64,000 bases of DNA from CADCWN01 sp046328475 (GTDB lineage Bacteria; Chloroflexota; Chloroflexia; Thermomicrobiales; CADCWN01), in assembly GCA_046328475.1 (NCBI GenBank), contig JAXLWN010000009.1:1-64000 (forward strand), in the 5' to 3' direction. Under the pieces are notes generated by a model. It was not told where the DNA came from and ran no database searches. It saw only the letters and a list, made by a program, of their open reading frames with translations. The number at the start of each line of letters is the position of its first letter. Position 1 is the first letter of the stretch. Of the stretch, positions 16,796 through 24,909 are shown piece after piece. A program made the position numbers and the translations under genes.

Positions 16796-17734
16796 TTAGT
16801 CCTTCTTCGCGCTCGGGTCGAGCGCGTCGCGCAGGCCATCGCCCAGGAAGGTGAACGAGAGCATCGTGAGTGCGAGGGCCGCCGACGGCCACAGCAGCAT
16901 CCACGGATAAGAACGCAGGTAGGACTGGTTCGAGCCGACCATGAAGCCCCAGCTGGTCTGCGGCGGCGCGATGCCGATACCGAGGAAGCTCAAGAACGCC
17001 TCGGTGAAGATTGCCGTCGGAATGCCGAAGGTCAGCGCGACGATGATCGGCGTCAGCGCGTTCGGCAGCATGTGCTTGAGAATCAAGCGCATATCATCCG
17101 CGCCGATCGAGCGCGCCGCCACCACAAAGTCCTTCTCGCGGAGCGAGAGGAACTGGGCGCGAACCAACCGGGCGAGGGTCACCCAGCTCGTCAACCCGAT
17201 CACGATGAAGATCTTGTCGAGTCCGCGCCCGAACATCGACATCAGCAAGATGACAAAGAGCAAGGTTGGGAAGGCGTAGATCACATCCACGAAGCGCATC
17301 AGGATGAGGTCGGTCTTGCCGCCGAAGTAGCCCGCGAACGCCCCGATCGGCACGCCGATCACCAGCACGATGACCTGCGCCACCACCCCGACGAGCAGGG
17401 AGACGCGCGAACCCCAGATGACCCGCGCCATGACCGATCGCCCGAATTCATCCGCGCCCATCGGCAGTGAGCTACTCGGGCGCGCATATTGCCGGTCAAT
17501 GTTCTGATCTTCGAGACCCTCGCCCGCGAGGAACGGCGCGAACAGCGCGACCAGCAGCATCAGCCCCACGATCACGAGACCGCTGATCGCCAGCTTGTTC
17601 TTGCGCAATCGCCGCCAGGCATCGCCCCACAAGCTGGACTGCTTCCGGCCCCTGGCCATCAGCGCCATCTGCCCGCGTGGCTCAAGGCTAGCCGTGGTGG
17701 ACTGTGCATCTCGCGGCGATACTGTATCAGCCAT
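16796..17734 (-). CDS. ABC transporter permease, DppC/OppC type
   Basis: 312 residues from ATG 17734 behind AGGGATGGG. A cytoplasmic N-terminus with WRRLRKNKLAISGLV (OppC_N), then six predicted membrane segments. The EAA-type loop that docks the ATPase is AARSIGADDMRLILKHMLPN, as in DppC/OppC. The conserved GADEFGRSVMARVIWGSRVSL precedes the permease core. It forms an operon with the upstream DppB-like permease (90-base gap) and the downstream binding protein (240-base gap). Confidence 0.9.
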   Translation of the reverse strand: MADTVSPRDAQSTTASLEPRGQMALMARGRKQSSLWGDAWRRLRKNKLAISGLVIVGLMLLVALFAPFLAGEGLEDQNIDRQYARPSSSLPMGADEFGRSVMARVIWGSRVSLLVGVVAQVIVLVIGVPIGAFAGYFGGKTDLILMRFVDVIYAFPTLLFVILLMSMFGRGLDKIFIVIGLTSWVTLARLVRAQFLSLREKDFVVAARSIGADDMRLILKHMLPNALTPIIVALTFGIPTAIFTEAFLSFLGIGIAPPQTSWGFMVGSNQSYLRSYPWMLLWPSAALALTMLSFTFLGDGLRDALDPSAKKD

Positions 17735-17824
17735 CCCATCCCTCATTCGCTAGTAGTCGTTCTCGACAGTGTTCGAGAATTGTCAGAATCTTCGCAGGAT
17801 AGGTCTCAGTTCGGCGAAGAGCCG

Positions 17825-18763
17825 CTAGCGCTGCAAGCGAATGCGCGGGTCCAGGACGCCGTACAGCATGTCGACCACCAGATTCATGACCGCGAGGAAT
17901 GCCCCATAGGAAAGAATCACCGCCATGATCATCGGGTGGTCTTTCTGGAGCATGCTCGTGACGAAGAACTTGCCCATGCCGTTGATCGCGAACGTCTGCT
18001 CAACCACAAACGATCCGGTGCCCACGGCGGCGAAGAGCGGCCCGATGATGGTGATGACCGGGATCAGCGCATTCTTCATCACATGGTTGACGATGACGCG
18101 GTTCTCGGCCAACCCCTTCGCGCGAGCGGTGCGAACGAAGTCGGAGCGGATGACGTCGATCATGCTGGCGCGCGTGTAGCGCGTGATCGTCGCGATCGGG
18201 AATGCCGCCAGCACCAACGTCGGCAAGATCAGCGTCTTCGGCTGCGACGTCTCCCAGCCGATCGGCGGTAACCACTTCAGCGTAATCGAGAAGATGAAGA
18301 CGAGCACCACCGCCATCACAAAATTCGGCACGCTACTCCCCAGGACGGCGATACCGGCGCTGAGATAGTCCACCATGCCGTTTTGCCTGATCGCAGCCAG
18401 GGTACCGAGCAACGTCCCGACCACAATCGCCAGGATCATCGTCAGCGTACCGAGTTGCAGCGAGATGGGGAGCGTCTGCTTGATGATGTCGGAAACGTCG
18501 CGGGTCTTGTAGACGAAGGAGGTTCCGAAGTCGAGGTGGAGTGCGTTCCAGAGGAAGTTGCGATACTGAACCCAGAGCGGCTTATCCAGCCCATACTTGG
18601 CGTTGATATTCGCCATTTGCTCTTCGCTCAGCGCGTTCGCCCCGAACATGCTGGGGTCGAATGGGCTTCCCGGCGTATTCTTCGAAACCAGGAAGACAAT
18701 TGCCGACATCACCAGCAGCGTCGGGATCATCCAGAAGATCCGGTTCAGGGCATATGCGACCAT
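17825..18763 (-). CDS. ABC transporter permease, DppB/OppB type
   Basis: 312 residues from ATG 18763 with GGAGGAA at good distance. The first membrane helix is followed by the OppB-type periplasmic segment (NTPGSPFDPSMFG, EEQMANINAKYGLDKPL), then five more helices and the EAA loop RTARAKGLAENRVIVNHVMKN. First gene of the importer operon (permease B, permease C, binding protein). Imports di/oligopeptides or related solutes; the substrate is not determinable. Confidence 0.9.
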   Translation of the reverse strand: MVAYALNRIFWMIPTLLVMSAIVFLVSKNTPGSPFDPSMFGANALSEEQMANINAKYGLDKPLWVQYRNFLWNALHLDFGTSFVYKTRDVSDIIKQTLPISLQLGTLTMILAIVVGTLLGTLAAIRQNGMVDYLSAGIAVLGSSVPNFVMAVVLVFIFSITLKWLPPIGWETSQPKTLILPTLVLAAFPIATITRYTRASMIDVIRSDFVRTARAKGLAENRVIVNHVMKNALIPVITIIGPLFAAVGTGSFVVEQTFAINGMGKFFVTSMLQKDHPMIMAVILSYGAFLAVMNLVVDMLYGVLDPRIRLQR

Positions 18764-19157
18764 CGCTCGTTCCTCCAACTCCACACGCCATCCAGAGCGA
18801 TGGCGGCAAACCCCTCGGTCAAGGAGCGGTCCTTCGGCGAGTCCGCAATCTGGCGGTGCGCCTCGCCGTGCGATGCACAATCCGGAAGGTAGTCGCTCCC
18901 TATCTGCGGCACCTGACCGCGCTGGCGTGTCCCTCAGTATAAATGAGACGACTCGGAAGCCGTGAATGTTCCCCCTGCCCCGGAGAATCACCCGATCTTC
19001 CGATATGCCTGGCCGAATTGTGCCCAAGCTGCGCTGCGACCGCGAATCTGGCGTTCTGGTGGTCTGCACTGTAGCACACGGTCGGAAAGCGTGTCAATAT
19101 GAACCCGCCCACCGGCCCCGCCGCCATCTATGCAGTTTGCACAGTGCTTCCCCGCTG
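18764..19157 (-). promoter_or_regulatory. Upstream region of the importer operon (promoter candidate)
   Basis: A 394-base gap between the permease start and the HAD gene end. On the minus strand a TATACT -10-like hexamer lies at 18936-18941, about 170 bases before the permease start; its -35 is poor (TTCACG, spacing 19). No hairpin with U-tract, operator palindrome or repeat was recognised. Confidence 0.3.
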
Positions 19158-19916
19158 TCAACGCCTCCACCAGCGACGCCGTTCCCCTCCCCCGTCGAGC
19201 GTCGCCACGACCTGCGGCAGCGTTGCCAGATCGGCCACCGTCGCATCGGCCTCGTTGTCGGGCTGGGCCATCGCGGCGGTGGTGTCAGCATACCAGATCG
19301 TGCGCAGCCCCGCGCGTCGCGCCCCCTGCACGTCGAAGCGATATGAATCGCCGACGTGAATCGCCTCCTCCGGCCCCACCCCCAGCGCGCCGAGCGCCGT
19401 CTGATAGATCTCCGGGCGCGACTTGTAGAACCCGCTCGACGCCGAGGTCACGACCGACAGGAAGGCATCGCTCAGCCCAAAACGCGCGATCGTCCATTCC
19501 AGGAACGGGTGATGCACCGCGCTGGAGACGATCCCGCAGCGCAAGCCCCGCCCGTGCAGCGCCCGCACCGCCTCGATCACCCCCGGCATCGGCCGCGCCT
19601 CCTCCAGCGCCGCGCGCATCAGCCCGTCGATCGTCGCCTCAACCTGGTCGCGCGGGAAATCGAAACCCAGCGCCTCCAGCGTCGCCATCGTCCCATCGAG
19701 CGCCACCCGCTCGTCGCCGCTGGCGATGATCGCCTCGCGCAGCGTCCGGTACTCGCGCCGCGCCGCATCGAGCAGCGCGCTGTCCACGTTCACACCGCGC
19801 CCCGGCCCGAGCGCCAGCAACACCTCCGGCACCAGCTCGCGCACTTCCAGCGCAAACCAGCGGTCACACCACGCCAGCGTATTGTGAAAATCGATCGTGA
19901 CCGCGCGAATCGGCAT
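19158..19916 (-). CDS. HAD-superfamily hydrolase
   Basis: 252 residues from ATG 19916 with GGAGGA six bases upstream. HAD motif I is DFHNTL, where the second Asp of the usual DxDxT is His; this variant is frequent in a HAD-IA subgroup. Motif II is VSSAVHHPFL, motif III lies near the Lys of YKSRPEIYQ, and motif IV is HVGDSYRFDVQGARRAG. Likely a small-molecule phosphatase in the cytoplasm. The 15-bp dispersed word (19782-19796) is in frame on the coding strand and encodes GVNVD between helices of the cap region, so here it is tolerated as coding sequence. Confidence 0.8.
   Translation of the reverse strand: MPIRAVTIDFHNTLAWCDRWFALEVRELVPEVLLALGPGRGVNVDSALLDAARREYRTLREAIIASGDERVALDGTMATLEALGFDFPRDQVEATIDGLMRAALEEARPMPGVIEAVRALHGRGLRCGIVSSAVHHPFLEWTIARFGLSDAFLSVVTSASSGFYKSRPEIYQTALGALGVGPEEAIHVGDSYRFDVQGARRAGLRTIWYADTTAAMAQPDNEADATVADLATLPQVVATLDGGGERRRWWRR
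19782..19796 (-). repeat. Dispersed 15-bp word, in-frame inside the HAD gene
   Basis: An exact copy on the minus strand, read as Gly-Val-Asn-Val-Asp in the HAD hydrolase. Confidence 0.85.
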
Positions 19917-19937
19917 GGATCCTCCGAAATAATGCGC

Positions 19938-19980
19938 CCCCCCTCTCCCCATGGGAGAAGGAGGGCCGGAGAGGGGTGCG
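19938..19980. repeat. Palindromic CCCCTCTCC...GGAGAGGGG repeat
   Basis: CCCCTCTCC and GGAGAGGGG arms around a central GGGAGAAGGAGGGCC segment, between the HAD start and the glyA end. It belongs to the family of CCCTCTCC hairpins seen at 37151, 41346, 41453, 41551, 43600, 43681, 52570 and 62756, but lacks the second GC hairpin. Confidence 0.6.
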
Positions 19981-19984
19981 TCCC

Positions 19985-20014
19985 CTCACGACTCACGACT
20001 CACGACTCACGACT
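19985..20014. repeat. Heptamer array CTCACGA (x4) supplying the glyA stop
   Basis: Four CTCACGA units. The glyA stop (TGA, complement 20007-20009) is inside the array, and the coding-strand unit TCGTGAG gives TGA every seven bases. Confidence 0.85.
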
Positions 20015-21536
20015 CCCCCAGCACCAGATCGAGGTCGAGCTCCGGGTAGAGCGGATACTTCGCCAGCACCGCATCGATCCGCTCGTGGGCGGCGGCGGCA
20101 ACCGCCTCGTCCGTCTTGAAGCGCGCCTTGCTCAGCGTGCCCGCGTCCGCCCCCCGCGTGATCTTCGTCGCGGTGGTCGCCGCCAGCACCTGCTTGATCA
20201 CCCCCGCAACCTCGCGCATCTCCGCCGCGCCCATACCGAGCGTCGTCGTCGCCGGCGTCCCGACGCGCAGCCCACTCGTGTACCACGGCCCGTTCGCATC
20301 GAACGGCAGCGAGTTCCGGTTGAGCGTAATCCCGCACGCGCGCAGCGCCGATTCCGCCTGCCGCCCGGTCAGCCCGAACGTCTCCTGCACATCGAGCAAG
20401 AGCAGGTGGTTGTCGGTACCCTCGGTCAGCACCTCCATCCCTTCGGCCATGCAGCCATCGGCGAGCGCCCGCGCGTTCTCCACGATCTTGGCGCTATAGG
20501 TGCGGAACTCCGGCGTGGACGCCTCGCGCAGCGCGACCACCTTCGCCGCCATCACGTGCGGCAGCGGACCGCCCAGGAACGCCGGGCAGCCCTTGTCCAC
20601 CCACGGCCCGAACTCCTCGTTCGCCAGCACCATGCCGCCGCGCGGCCCGCGCAGCGTCTTGTGCGTCGTCGTCGTCACCACGTGGGCGTGCGCCACCGGG
20701 TCGAAGTCCCCCGTGAAGACCTTGCCCGCAACCAGCCCCGCGAAGTGGGCCATGTCCACCATGAAGACCGCGCCGACCTCGTCCGCGATCTCGCGCATCT
20801 TCGCGAAGTTGATCTTGCGCGGATAGGCGCTGTACCCCGCCAGCAGGATCAGCGGCTTCACCTCGAGCGCCTGGGCGCGCAGCTTGTCCAGGTCGAGCAG
20901 CTTCGTCTCGCGCTCCACACTATAGGAATAGACATCGAAGAGCGCGCTGGAAATGTTGTGCCGGTAGCCGTGCGTCAGGTGCCCGCCCGAGTAATAGTCG
21001 AGGCAGAGCAGCCGCTGTCCGGTGTACGCCGCCCGAATCTTGTCCCAATCAGGGCGCGGGGCCTTCGACGGGTCGTCGAGACCGATCGCCTCCAACATCG
21101 GCGTGCGTACCCGCGCTGAGAGGATCGCCGTGAAGGCGACCAGATTGGCATCGGCCCCGGAGTGCGGCTGGAGATACGCATGCTTCGCGCCGAAGAGATC
21201 GCAGGCCAGCTGCGCCCCCTCCGCCTCGATCTCGTCCACATTGTCGCAGCCCGCATAGAAGCGGTGGCCGGGATACCCCTCGGCATACTTGTCGGTGAAC
21301 AGATTGCCCATCGCCAGCTGCGTCGCCAGCGAGCTGTAGTTCTCGGATGCGATCAGCTTCAGATTGCGCCGCTGGTCGCGGAACTCATTCGCAATCGCCG
21401 TCGCCACCGACGGCGCGACGCTCCGCAGGTGGTCCAGCGACGCATAGAAAGCCGCCGCCGCCGAATTGATCGGCGCGCCATTAAGACCGCCGAGATATTT
21501 GGTCAGCAACGTCTGCTGCCCTGATGTCGTCACCAT
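20007..21536 (-). CDS. glyA: Serine hydroxymethyltransferase, long form
   Basis: 509 residues from ATG 21536 with GGAGG upstream. Fold-type I PLP enzyme: LIASENYSS near residue 70, the PLP lysine K293 in VVTTTTHKTLRGPRGG, DMAHFAGLVAG, and the C-terminal NRNSLPFDANG and SGLRVGTPA. It converts serine and tetrahydrofolate to glycine and 5,10-methylene-THF, the main entry of one-carbon units. It is about 90 residues longer than E. coli GlyA, with extra sequence between residues ~148 and 185 and at both ends; this longer form is known in several bacterial groups. A ZTP riboswitch and attenuator lie in the leader, linking expression to folate/purine status. The gene end lies within a heptamer array. 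Confidence 0.93.
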   Translation of the reverse strand: MVTTSGQQTLLTKYLGGLNGAPINSAAAAFYASLDHLRSVAPSVATAIANEFRDQRRNLKLIASENYSSLATQLAMGNLFTDKYAEGYPGHRFYAGCDNVDEIEAEGAQLACDLFGAKHAYLQPHSGADANLVAFTAILSARVRTPMLEAIGLDDPSKAPRPDWDKIRAAYTGQRLLCLDYYSGGHLTHGYRHNISSALFDVYSYSVERETKLLDLDKLRAQALEVKPLILLAGYSAYPRKINFAKMREIADEVGAVFMVDMAHFAGLVAGKVFTGDFDPVAHAHVVTTTTHKTLRGPRGGMVLANEEFGPWVDKGCPAFLGGPLPHVMAAKVVALREASTPEFRTYSAKIVENARALADGCMAEGMEVLTEGTDNHLLLLDVQETFGLTGRQAESALRACGITLNRNSLPFDANGPWYTSGLRVGTPATTTLGMGAAEMREVAGVIKQVLAATTATKITRGADAGTLSKARFKTDEAVAAAAHERIDAVLAKYPLYPELDLDLVLGES

Positions 21537-21590
21537 GCGCTGCCTCCTTCAATGGCCGCCCGGCACCGCGCGCCACGAGCCGCCGGGTAT

Positions 21591-21621
21591 AAAAAAGGGC
21601 GTCCGCCTTCCGGCGACACCC
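21591..21621 (-). terminator. Attenuator terminator downstream of the ZTP aptamer
   Basis: On the minus strand a GC-rich stem with a GGAA loop (GGGTGTCGCC ... GGCGGACGCCC, one bulge) is followed by TTTTTTA, about 55 bases before the glyA ATG. Its position directly after the aptamer fits a transcription-terminating expression platform. Confidence 0.75.
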
Positions 21622-21700
21622 AGCCCAGGCGAGCGGCTGCATCTCCCGCTGCGGATTTCCCCGTGGTGCGCCACATTTCTCGCCAGTCACCCGCAACGTT
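21622..21700 (-). promoter_or_regulatory. ZTP (pfl) riboswitch controlling glyA
   Basis: Read on the minus strand, the leader contains GGGTGACTGGCG (complement 21681-21692), a short TGTGG/CCAC stem, GGGGA, and the second conserved block CCGCTCGCCTGGGC (complement 21623-21636). These are the hallmark conserved segments of the pfl motif in the right order and spacing. The ligand is ZMP/ZTP (AICAR phosphates), which accumulates when 10-formyl-THF is short. Binding normally prevents the downstream terminator and turns on one-carbon genes. Here the target is glyA. Confidence 0.88.
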
Positions 21701-21861
21701 TCGTTCCGGTGAGTATAGACGCCAAGGGTAGGGTGTCAAGGCGCAGTACGAGGTTGCGCGGTTGCCGCGTACCTGAGTGCTTCGTTTCGCAATTGCGGGC
21801 CAGGTTCGCCCTGCTCTTTCGCCGCTCTATCCGCAGGTTGAGCGGCGAAAGAGCCATAACC

Positions 21862-21896
21862 ACTCACGACTCACGACTCACGACTCACGACTCAGA
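21862..21896. repeat. Heptamer array ACTCACG (x4-5) at the DUF3303-like gene end
   Basis: Four exact ACTCACG units and a fifth degenerate one. The stop of the minus-strand gene (complement 21892-21894) is in the fifth unit. Same unit as 19985 and 28335. Confidence 0.85.
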
Positions 21897-22185
21897 TGCT
21901 ATCGAGCACCGGCGCGACCACCGCGCGCGTATCGGCGCTGCTCACCACCGGCACAATCTCCAGCGATACCCCCCAGCCGCGCCATTGCAAGCACCACTCC
22001 TGAAACAGCCGCAGGTCGTCGCATTCCATCAGCTGGAAGCAGCGCGAAAAGTTCGGCTCGATCCAGCTGTCGATGTACTTCAAACCCTCCGGGATCATCC
22101 GCCCCTCATCCCGTACCCGCTTGTAGATCGGCACCATATCATTGTCCTTGAACCGCTCGATCACCATGAAAAGCATCCTCGGCAT
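21892..22185 (-). CDS. DUF3303-like small protein
   Basis: 97 residues from ATG 22185 (GGGGAAGG just upstream; ATG 22176 is an alternative with GAGG). Features: RMLFMVIERFKDND at the N-terminus, YIDSWIEPNFSRCFQLMECDD in the middle and WRGWGVSLEIVPVVSS near the end. The pattern matches small alpha+beta-barrel proteins of the DUF3303/dimeric barrel type, which often bind small ligands or act as monooxygenase-like dimers. No catalytic assignment is possible. It stands between the glyA leader and an AraC remnant. Confidence 0.65.
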   Translation of the reverse strand: MPRMLFMVIERFKDNDMVPIYKRVRDEGRMIPEGLKYIDSWIEPNFSRCFQLMECDDLRLFQEWCLQWRGWGVSLEIVPVVSSADTRAVVAPVLDSI

Positions 22186-22343
22186 CCTTCCCCTGCCTCC
22201 TCCTCTATAGAAGAGAGAGCAGTTCAGCAAGCACAAACGCGACAGCCCGGCAGCAGGCGAGAGTATGCCGCCCCGGTCGCCCGCCTGGCAAACCCTCCGG
22301 GTCGGCCGTGCTCATCTGGCGAAATCCCGCTGGCACCCCTGTT

Positions 22344-22358
22344 GGTGTGAACGTGGAC
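22344..22358 (+). repeat. Dispersed 15-bp word GGTGTGAACGTGGAC
   Basis: An exact intergenic copy, 35 bases beyond the end of the AraC fragment. Confidence 0.85.
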
Positions 22359-22393
22359 AGAGCAGGCGTCTACCGTGCGCCTACACTCAGGTT

Positions 22394-22582
22394 TCAGCGA
22401 ATACCCAGGCCGCAAATCTTCTCCACGCAGCCATCCGGCAAAACGCGATCCGGAAACGTCGCCCCGGCCGCTTCAGCCCATTCCGGCAAGGAAAATCCCC
22501 AGACGGCGTCGATCGTCGCGGCCAGCGCCCGAGGCGGGTGAAATTCGCGATAGCGCGGTAAATAGGCCATTGGAATCATCAA
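22394..22582 (-). pseudogene. N-terminal fragment of an AraC-type regulator (DUF6597-like)
   Basis: A 62-residue frame whose YREFHPPRALAATIDAVWGF and RVLPDGCVEKI match the N-terminal sensor domain that precedes the AraC HTH in many regulators. The expected HTH (over 150 more residues) is absent: the frame stops at 22394 and the next 200 bases show no AraC motif in any minus-strand frame. Probably a truncated relic beside lexA. Confidence 0.45.
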
Positions 22583-22690
22583 TTCACCCCATCGCGCGTG
22601 CTCAAAGTCCGTCAGAGTTATCCGAACAGTGCCTTCCCAATCCTATGCTATCGCCGTTGCAATACTCCCGCTGGTCCATCTATTGTCAAC

Positions 22691-22793
22691 TAGAACAAGT
22701 TGTTCTAAAATGAGATCCATCACAAAGATGCGAACGAACGCCGAAATTGCTGCTCCAAGACTCTTGACAAGAACAGATGTTCTAATGTATTCT
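22691..22793 (+). promoter_or_regulatory. lexA promoter with two SOS boxes
   Basis: TTGACA (22764-22769) and TATTCT (22788-22793) with an 18-base spacer form a sigma-70-type promoter. GAACAGATGTTC (22771-22782) sits inside the spacer and fits the Gram-positive SOS box GAAC-N4-GTTC. A second, longer palindrome TAGAACAAGTTGTTCTA (22691-22707) lies about 70 bases upstream. This layout predicts LexA autorepression relieved on DNA damage. Confidence 0.85.
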
Positions 22794-22844
22794 GCCGTCA
22801 ACACGACAACGACGCGCTCGGGGCGCGGGAAGGAGCAGTCCACC

Positions 22845-23488
22845 ATGGTCGCACCACTCAGCACGCGGCAGCGCGATGTCCTCAACGCCATCCTGCGCCA
22901 CCAGCGGCACCATGACTACGCGCCCACCGTGCGCGAACTCTGCGAAGCGGTCGGCGTCAGCTCACCGAACACCATCGCCGTCCACCTCGACGCGCTCGAG
23001 CGCAAGCGGTACATCCAGCGCCACGACGGCCTCGCCCGCTCGATCGAAGTCCTGCGCGGCACCGAAGATGGCCCGCAAGATCGCGGACCGAAGGGGATGC
23101 GCATCCTCAGCCTGCCGATTGTCGGCGAAATCGCCGCCGGTCTGCCGATCCAGGCGAACAAGCAGCACGACGAGCGTTTCGAGATCCCCTTCTCGATGGC
23201 CGGCACCGAGGATGCCTACATCCTGCGGGTACGCGGGGAAAGCATGATCGACGAGCACATCTGCAACGGCGACCTCGTAGTCGTCCGCCCGCAGCAAACG
23301 GCGCGCAACGGCGAAATCGTCGTCGCGCTGGTGGGGATAACACCGTCACCCTCAAGAAGTTCTACCACGAGGGGACCCACATCCGCCTCCAGCCCGCCAA
23401 CCCGACGATGCCCCCGATCATCATCCCGGCCGACGAGTTCTGCGCAATCCAGGGCACGGTGCGCACCGTGATCCGACAGGCCGCCTAG
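22845..23488 (+). CDS. lexA: LexA repressor (one frameshift in a G-run)
   Basis: ATG 22845 with AAGGAG at 22830-22835. Residues 1-70 are the winged HTH (TVRELCEAVGVSSPNTIAVHLDALERKRYI). The self-cleavage bond is A98-G99 in EIAAGLP, and the nucleophile is S133 in RGESMIDEHI. At 23333-23336 the run GGGG should be GGGGG. With one more G the frame continues DNTVTLKKFYHEG (first Lys of TLKK = catalytic lysine) to ...VRTVIRQAA and TAG 23486-23488, giving ~214 residues. As written the frame runs into an unrelated tail ending 23471, so the base is probably missing from the sequence rather than from the gene. Represses SOS genes, including itself and perhaps 23570. Confidence 0.92.
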
Positions 23489-23508
23489 CGCGGGCGGCCT
23501 TTCTTTTT
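23478..23508 (+). terminator. lexA intrinsic terminator
   Basis: An 8-bp stem AGGCCGCC/GGGCGGCCT overlapping the stop codon, followed by TTTCTTTTT. Classic rho-independent terminator. Confidence 0.8.
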
Positions 23509-23515
23509 GCCCCAG

Positions 23516-23536
23516 TTGTTCTAGGTTGTGTTCTAG
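23516..23536 (+). promoter_or_regulatory. Two directly repeated LexA half-sites
   Basis: TGTTCTAG occurs at 23517-23524 and again at 23529-23536, 34 bases before the next gene. It equals the right arm of the lexA SOS palindrome. Direct rather than inverted arrangement makes LexA binding possible but not certain. Confidence 0.45.
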
Positions 23537-23569
23537 TCGGACCGCCGGGTGCGGTCGGGAGGGATCGTC

Positions 23570-24229
23570 ATGAGCGCTGCACAGAAGTATCAGCCGCAGC
23601 AAGAGTGGTGGGACGAGGACGGCGCGACGCAAGCTATCCCTGTCGGCCGCAACGCGCGAACCGCTGGCACCGCCACACTCCGCACCGTGCCCCGCACCGC
23701 CGGCCAGCGCGCCGGGGCCGTCACCGCCGGGAATCAGCGCACCGTCACATTGCCCGCGCTGCCCGATCCGTCGCGCTTCCTCACCACCGCCGCCATCGTC
23801 GGCGCGCTAGCCGTCCTGCTCTATTTCGGCATCACCAGCCTCTTCGCCTGGACCCAGACCAAGCTCGACGACATCAAGTACGGCCGCCCGCGCACCTCGC
23901 AGCTCTCCGCCTCGGTCGGCCACGGCGAAACGAACGGCGCGCTGACCCACTTCGTGGCGATGAACCTCAACCGGCAGGTCACCGTCATCGAGTTCCCCGG
24001 CGGCGATGTCACCAAGCCGCGCGTGATCGTCGGCCCCTACCTCTTCGGCCGCGCCGAGGACCTCACCGTCGTCAAGCTCCGCACCGAAGATGTGAATGGC
24101 GATGACAAGAAGGATCTCCTGGTGCAGGTGAAGGACGAGCGCCTGGTCTACATCAACGACGGAACGAATTTCCGACCAATTACCGCCGAGGAATTGGCGC
24201 AGCTCAAGCAGCAGGAAGGTGGCCGCTAA
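23570..24229 (+). CDS. Single-pass membrane protein with FG-GAP-like extracytoplasmic segment
   Basis: 219 residues from ATG 23570 behind GGGAGGG. A basic, low-complexity cytoplasmic N-terminus (to ~70) is followed by one helix (FLTTAAIVGALAVLLYFGITSLF) and an extracytoplasmic domain containing EDVNGDDKKDLLVQV, a calcium-binding FG-GAP/VCBS-type repeat. The stop overlaps the next start (TAATG at 24227-24231), so the two genes are translationally coupled. With the hydrolase-like 24229 and VirB4-like 24995 genes this resembles part of an envelope or conjugation-like apparatus (inference). Confidence 0.6.
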   Translation: MSAAQKYQPQQEWWDEDGATQAIPVGRNARTAGTATLRTVPRTAGQRAGAVTAGNQRTVTLPALPDPSRFLTTAAIVGALAVLLYFGITSLFAWTQTKLDDIKYGRPRTSQLSASVGHGETNGALTHFVAMNLNRQVTVIEFPGGDVTKPRVIVGPYLFGRAEDLTVVKLRTEDVNGDDKKDLLVQVKDERLVYINDGTNFRPITAEELAQLKQQEGGR

Positions 24230-24897
24230 TGCTCAACCGCTGGACCATGCTCATCCTCCCATTCTTCCTGGCGCTCGCCCTCGTCTTCTTCAATCGTTCG
24301 AGCGGGAACGCCGCGCCGATCCTCAGCTCCCTGCTGACCCCGACCGCCTCCTCGTCGGCCGCCCCCTCCGCGTCGCCTTCCATCTGGCCGAACGGCCCGG
24401 CGGGCGACAAGGGTGACGGCGGCTCGACCAAGCCGGTCGCCGCCACCGCCGCCGCCGACTCCTTCGACGTGCGCCACACCCCGTCGATCACCGCCGCCAA
24501 GATTCGCCAGGTCCTCCAGTCCTACAACTCTCCGGCAGTCGGTGCATCCGAGGCGATGTACACCCTCGGCGTCGAATATGGCATCGACCCCGCCTTCTGC
24601 CTCGCCTTCTTCATCCACGAGAGCACGGCGGGCACCCAGGGCGTGGCGCGCGTCACCAGGTCGGTCGGCAACATCCGCGTCACCCCCGGCTACAACGAGT
24701 ACCAGGGCTTCCGCAAGTACGACACCTGGGAGCAGGGCATCGAGGACTGGTACCAGCTCATCCGCGACCTCTACATCGGCGAGTGGGGTCTGACGACCGT
24801 CGATCGGATCATCCCGGTCTACGCCCCCACCAGTGACGGCAACAACGTGGACAACTACGTCTCGACCGTCAAGCGCCTGGTCAGCAGCTGGAGGTAG
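24229..24897 (+). CDS. Secreted lysozyme/glucosaminidase-like cell-wall protein
   Basis: 222 residues from ATG 24229, overlapping the upstream stop by one base. N-terminal signal anchor (MLILPFFLALALVFF), then a Ser/Pro/Ala linker (to ~75), then a domain with GVEYGIDPAFCLAFFIHESTAGTQG, YNEYQGFRKYDTWEQGIEDW and YAPTSDGNNVDNYVSTVKRL. This layout resembles the lysozyme-like/glucosaminidase fold, with E125 of FFIHES as the candidate catalytic acid. Probably remodels peptidoglycan locally, as expected for a hydrolase that accompanies a secretion or conjugation machine. Confidence 0.6.
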   Translation: MLNRWTMLILPFFLALALVFFNRSSGNAAPILSSLLTPTASSSAAPSASPSIWPNGPAGDKGDGGSTKPVAATAAADSFDVRHTPSITAAKIRQVLQSYNSPAVGASEAMYTLGVEYGIDPAFCLAFFIHESTAGTQGVARVTRSVGNIRVTPGYNEYQGFRKYDTWEQGIEDWYQLIRDLYIGEWGLTTVDRIIPVYAPTSDGNNVDNYVSTVKRLVSSWR

Positions 24898-24909
24898 CGA
24901 CTCCTGTTC

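Noticed and set aside
19356..21119. 587-residue plus-strand frame opposite glyA and the HAD gene
   Set aside because: Arg/His/Pro-rich shadow of two well-supported minus-strand genes.
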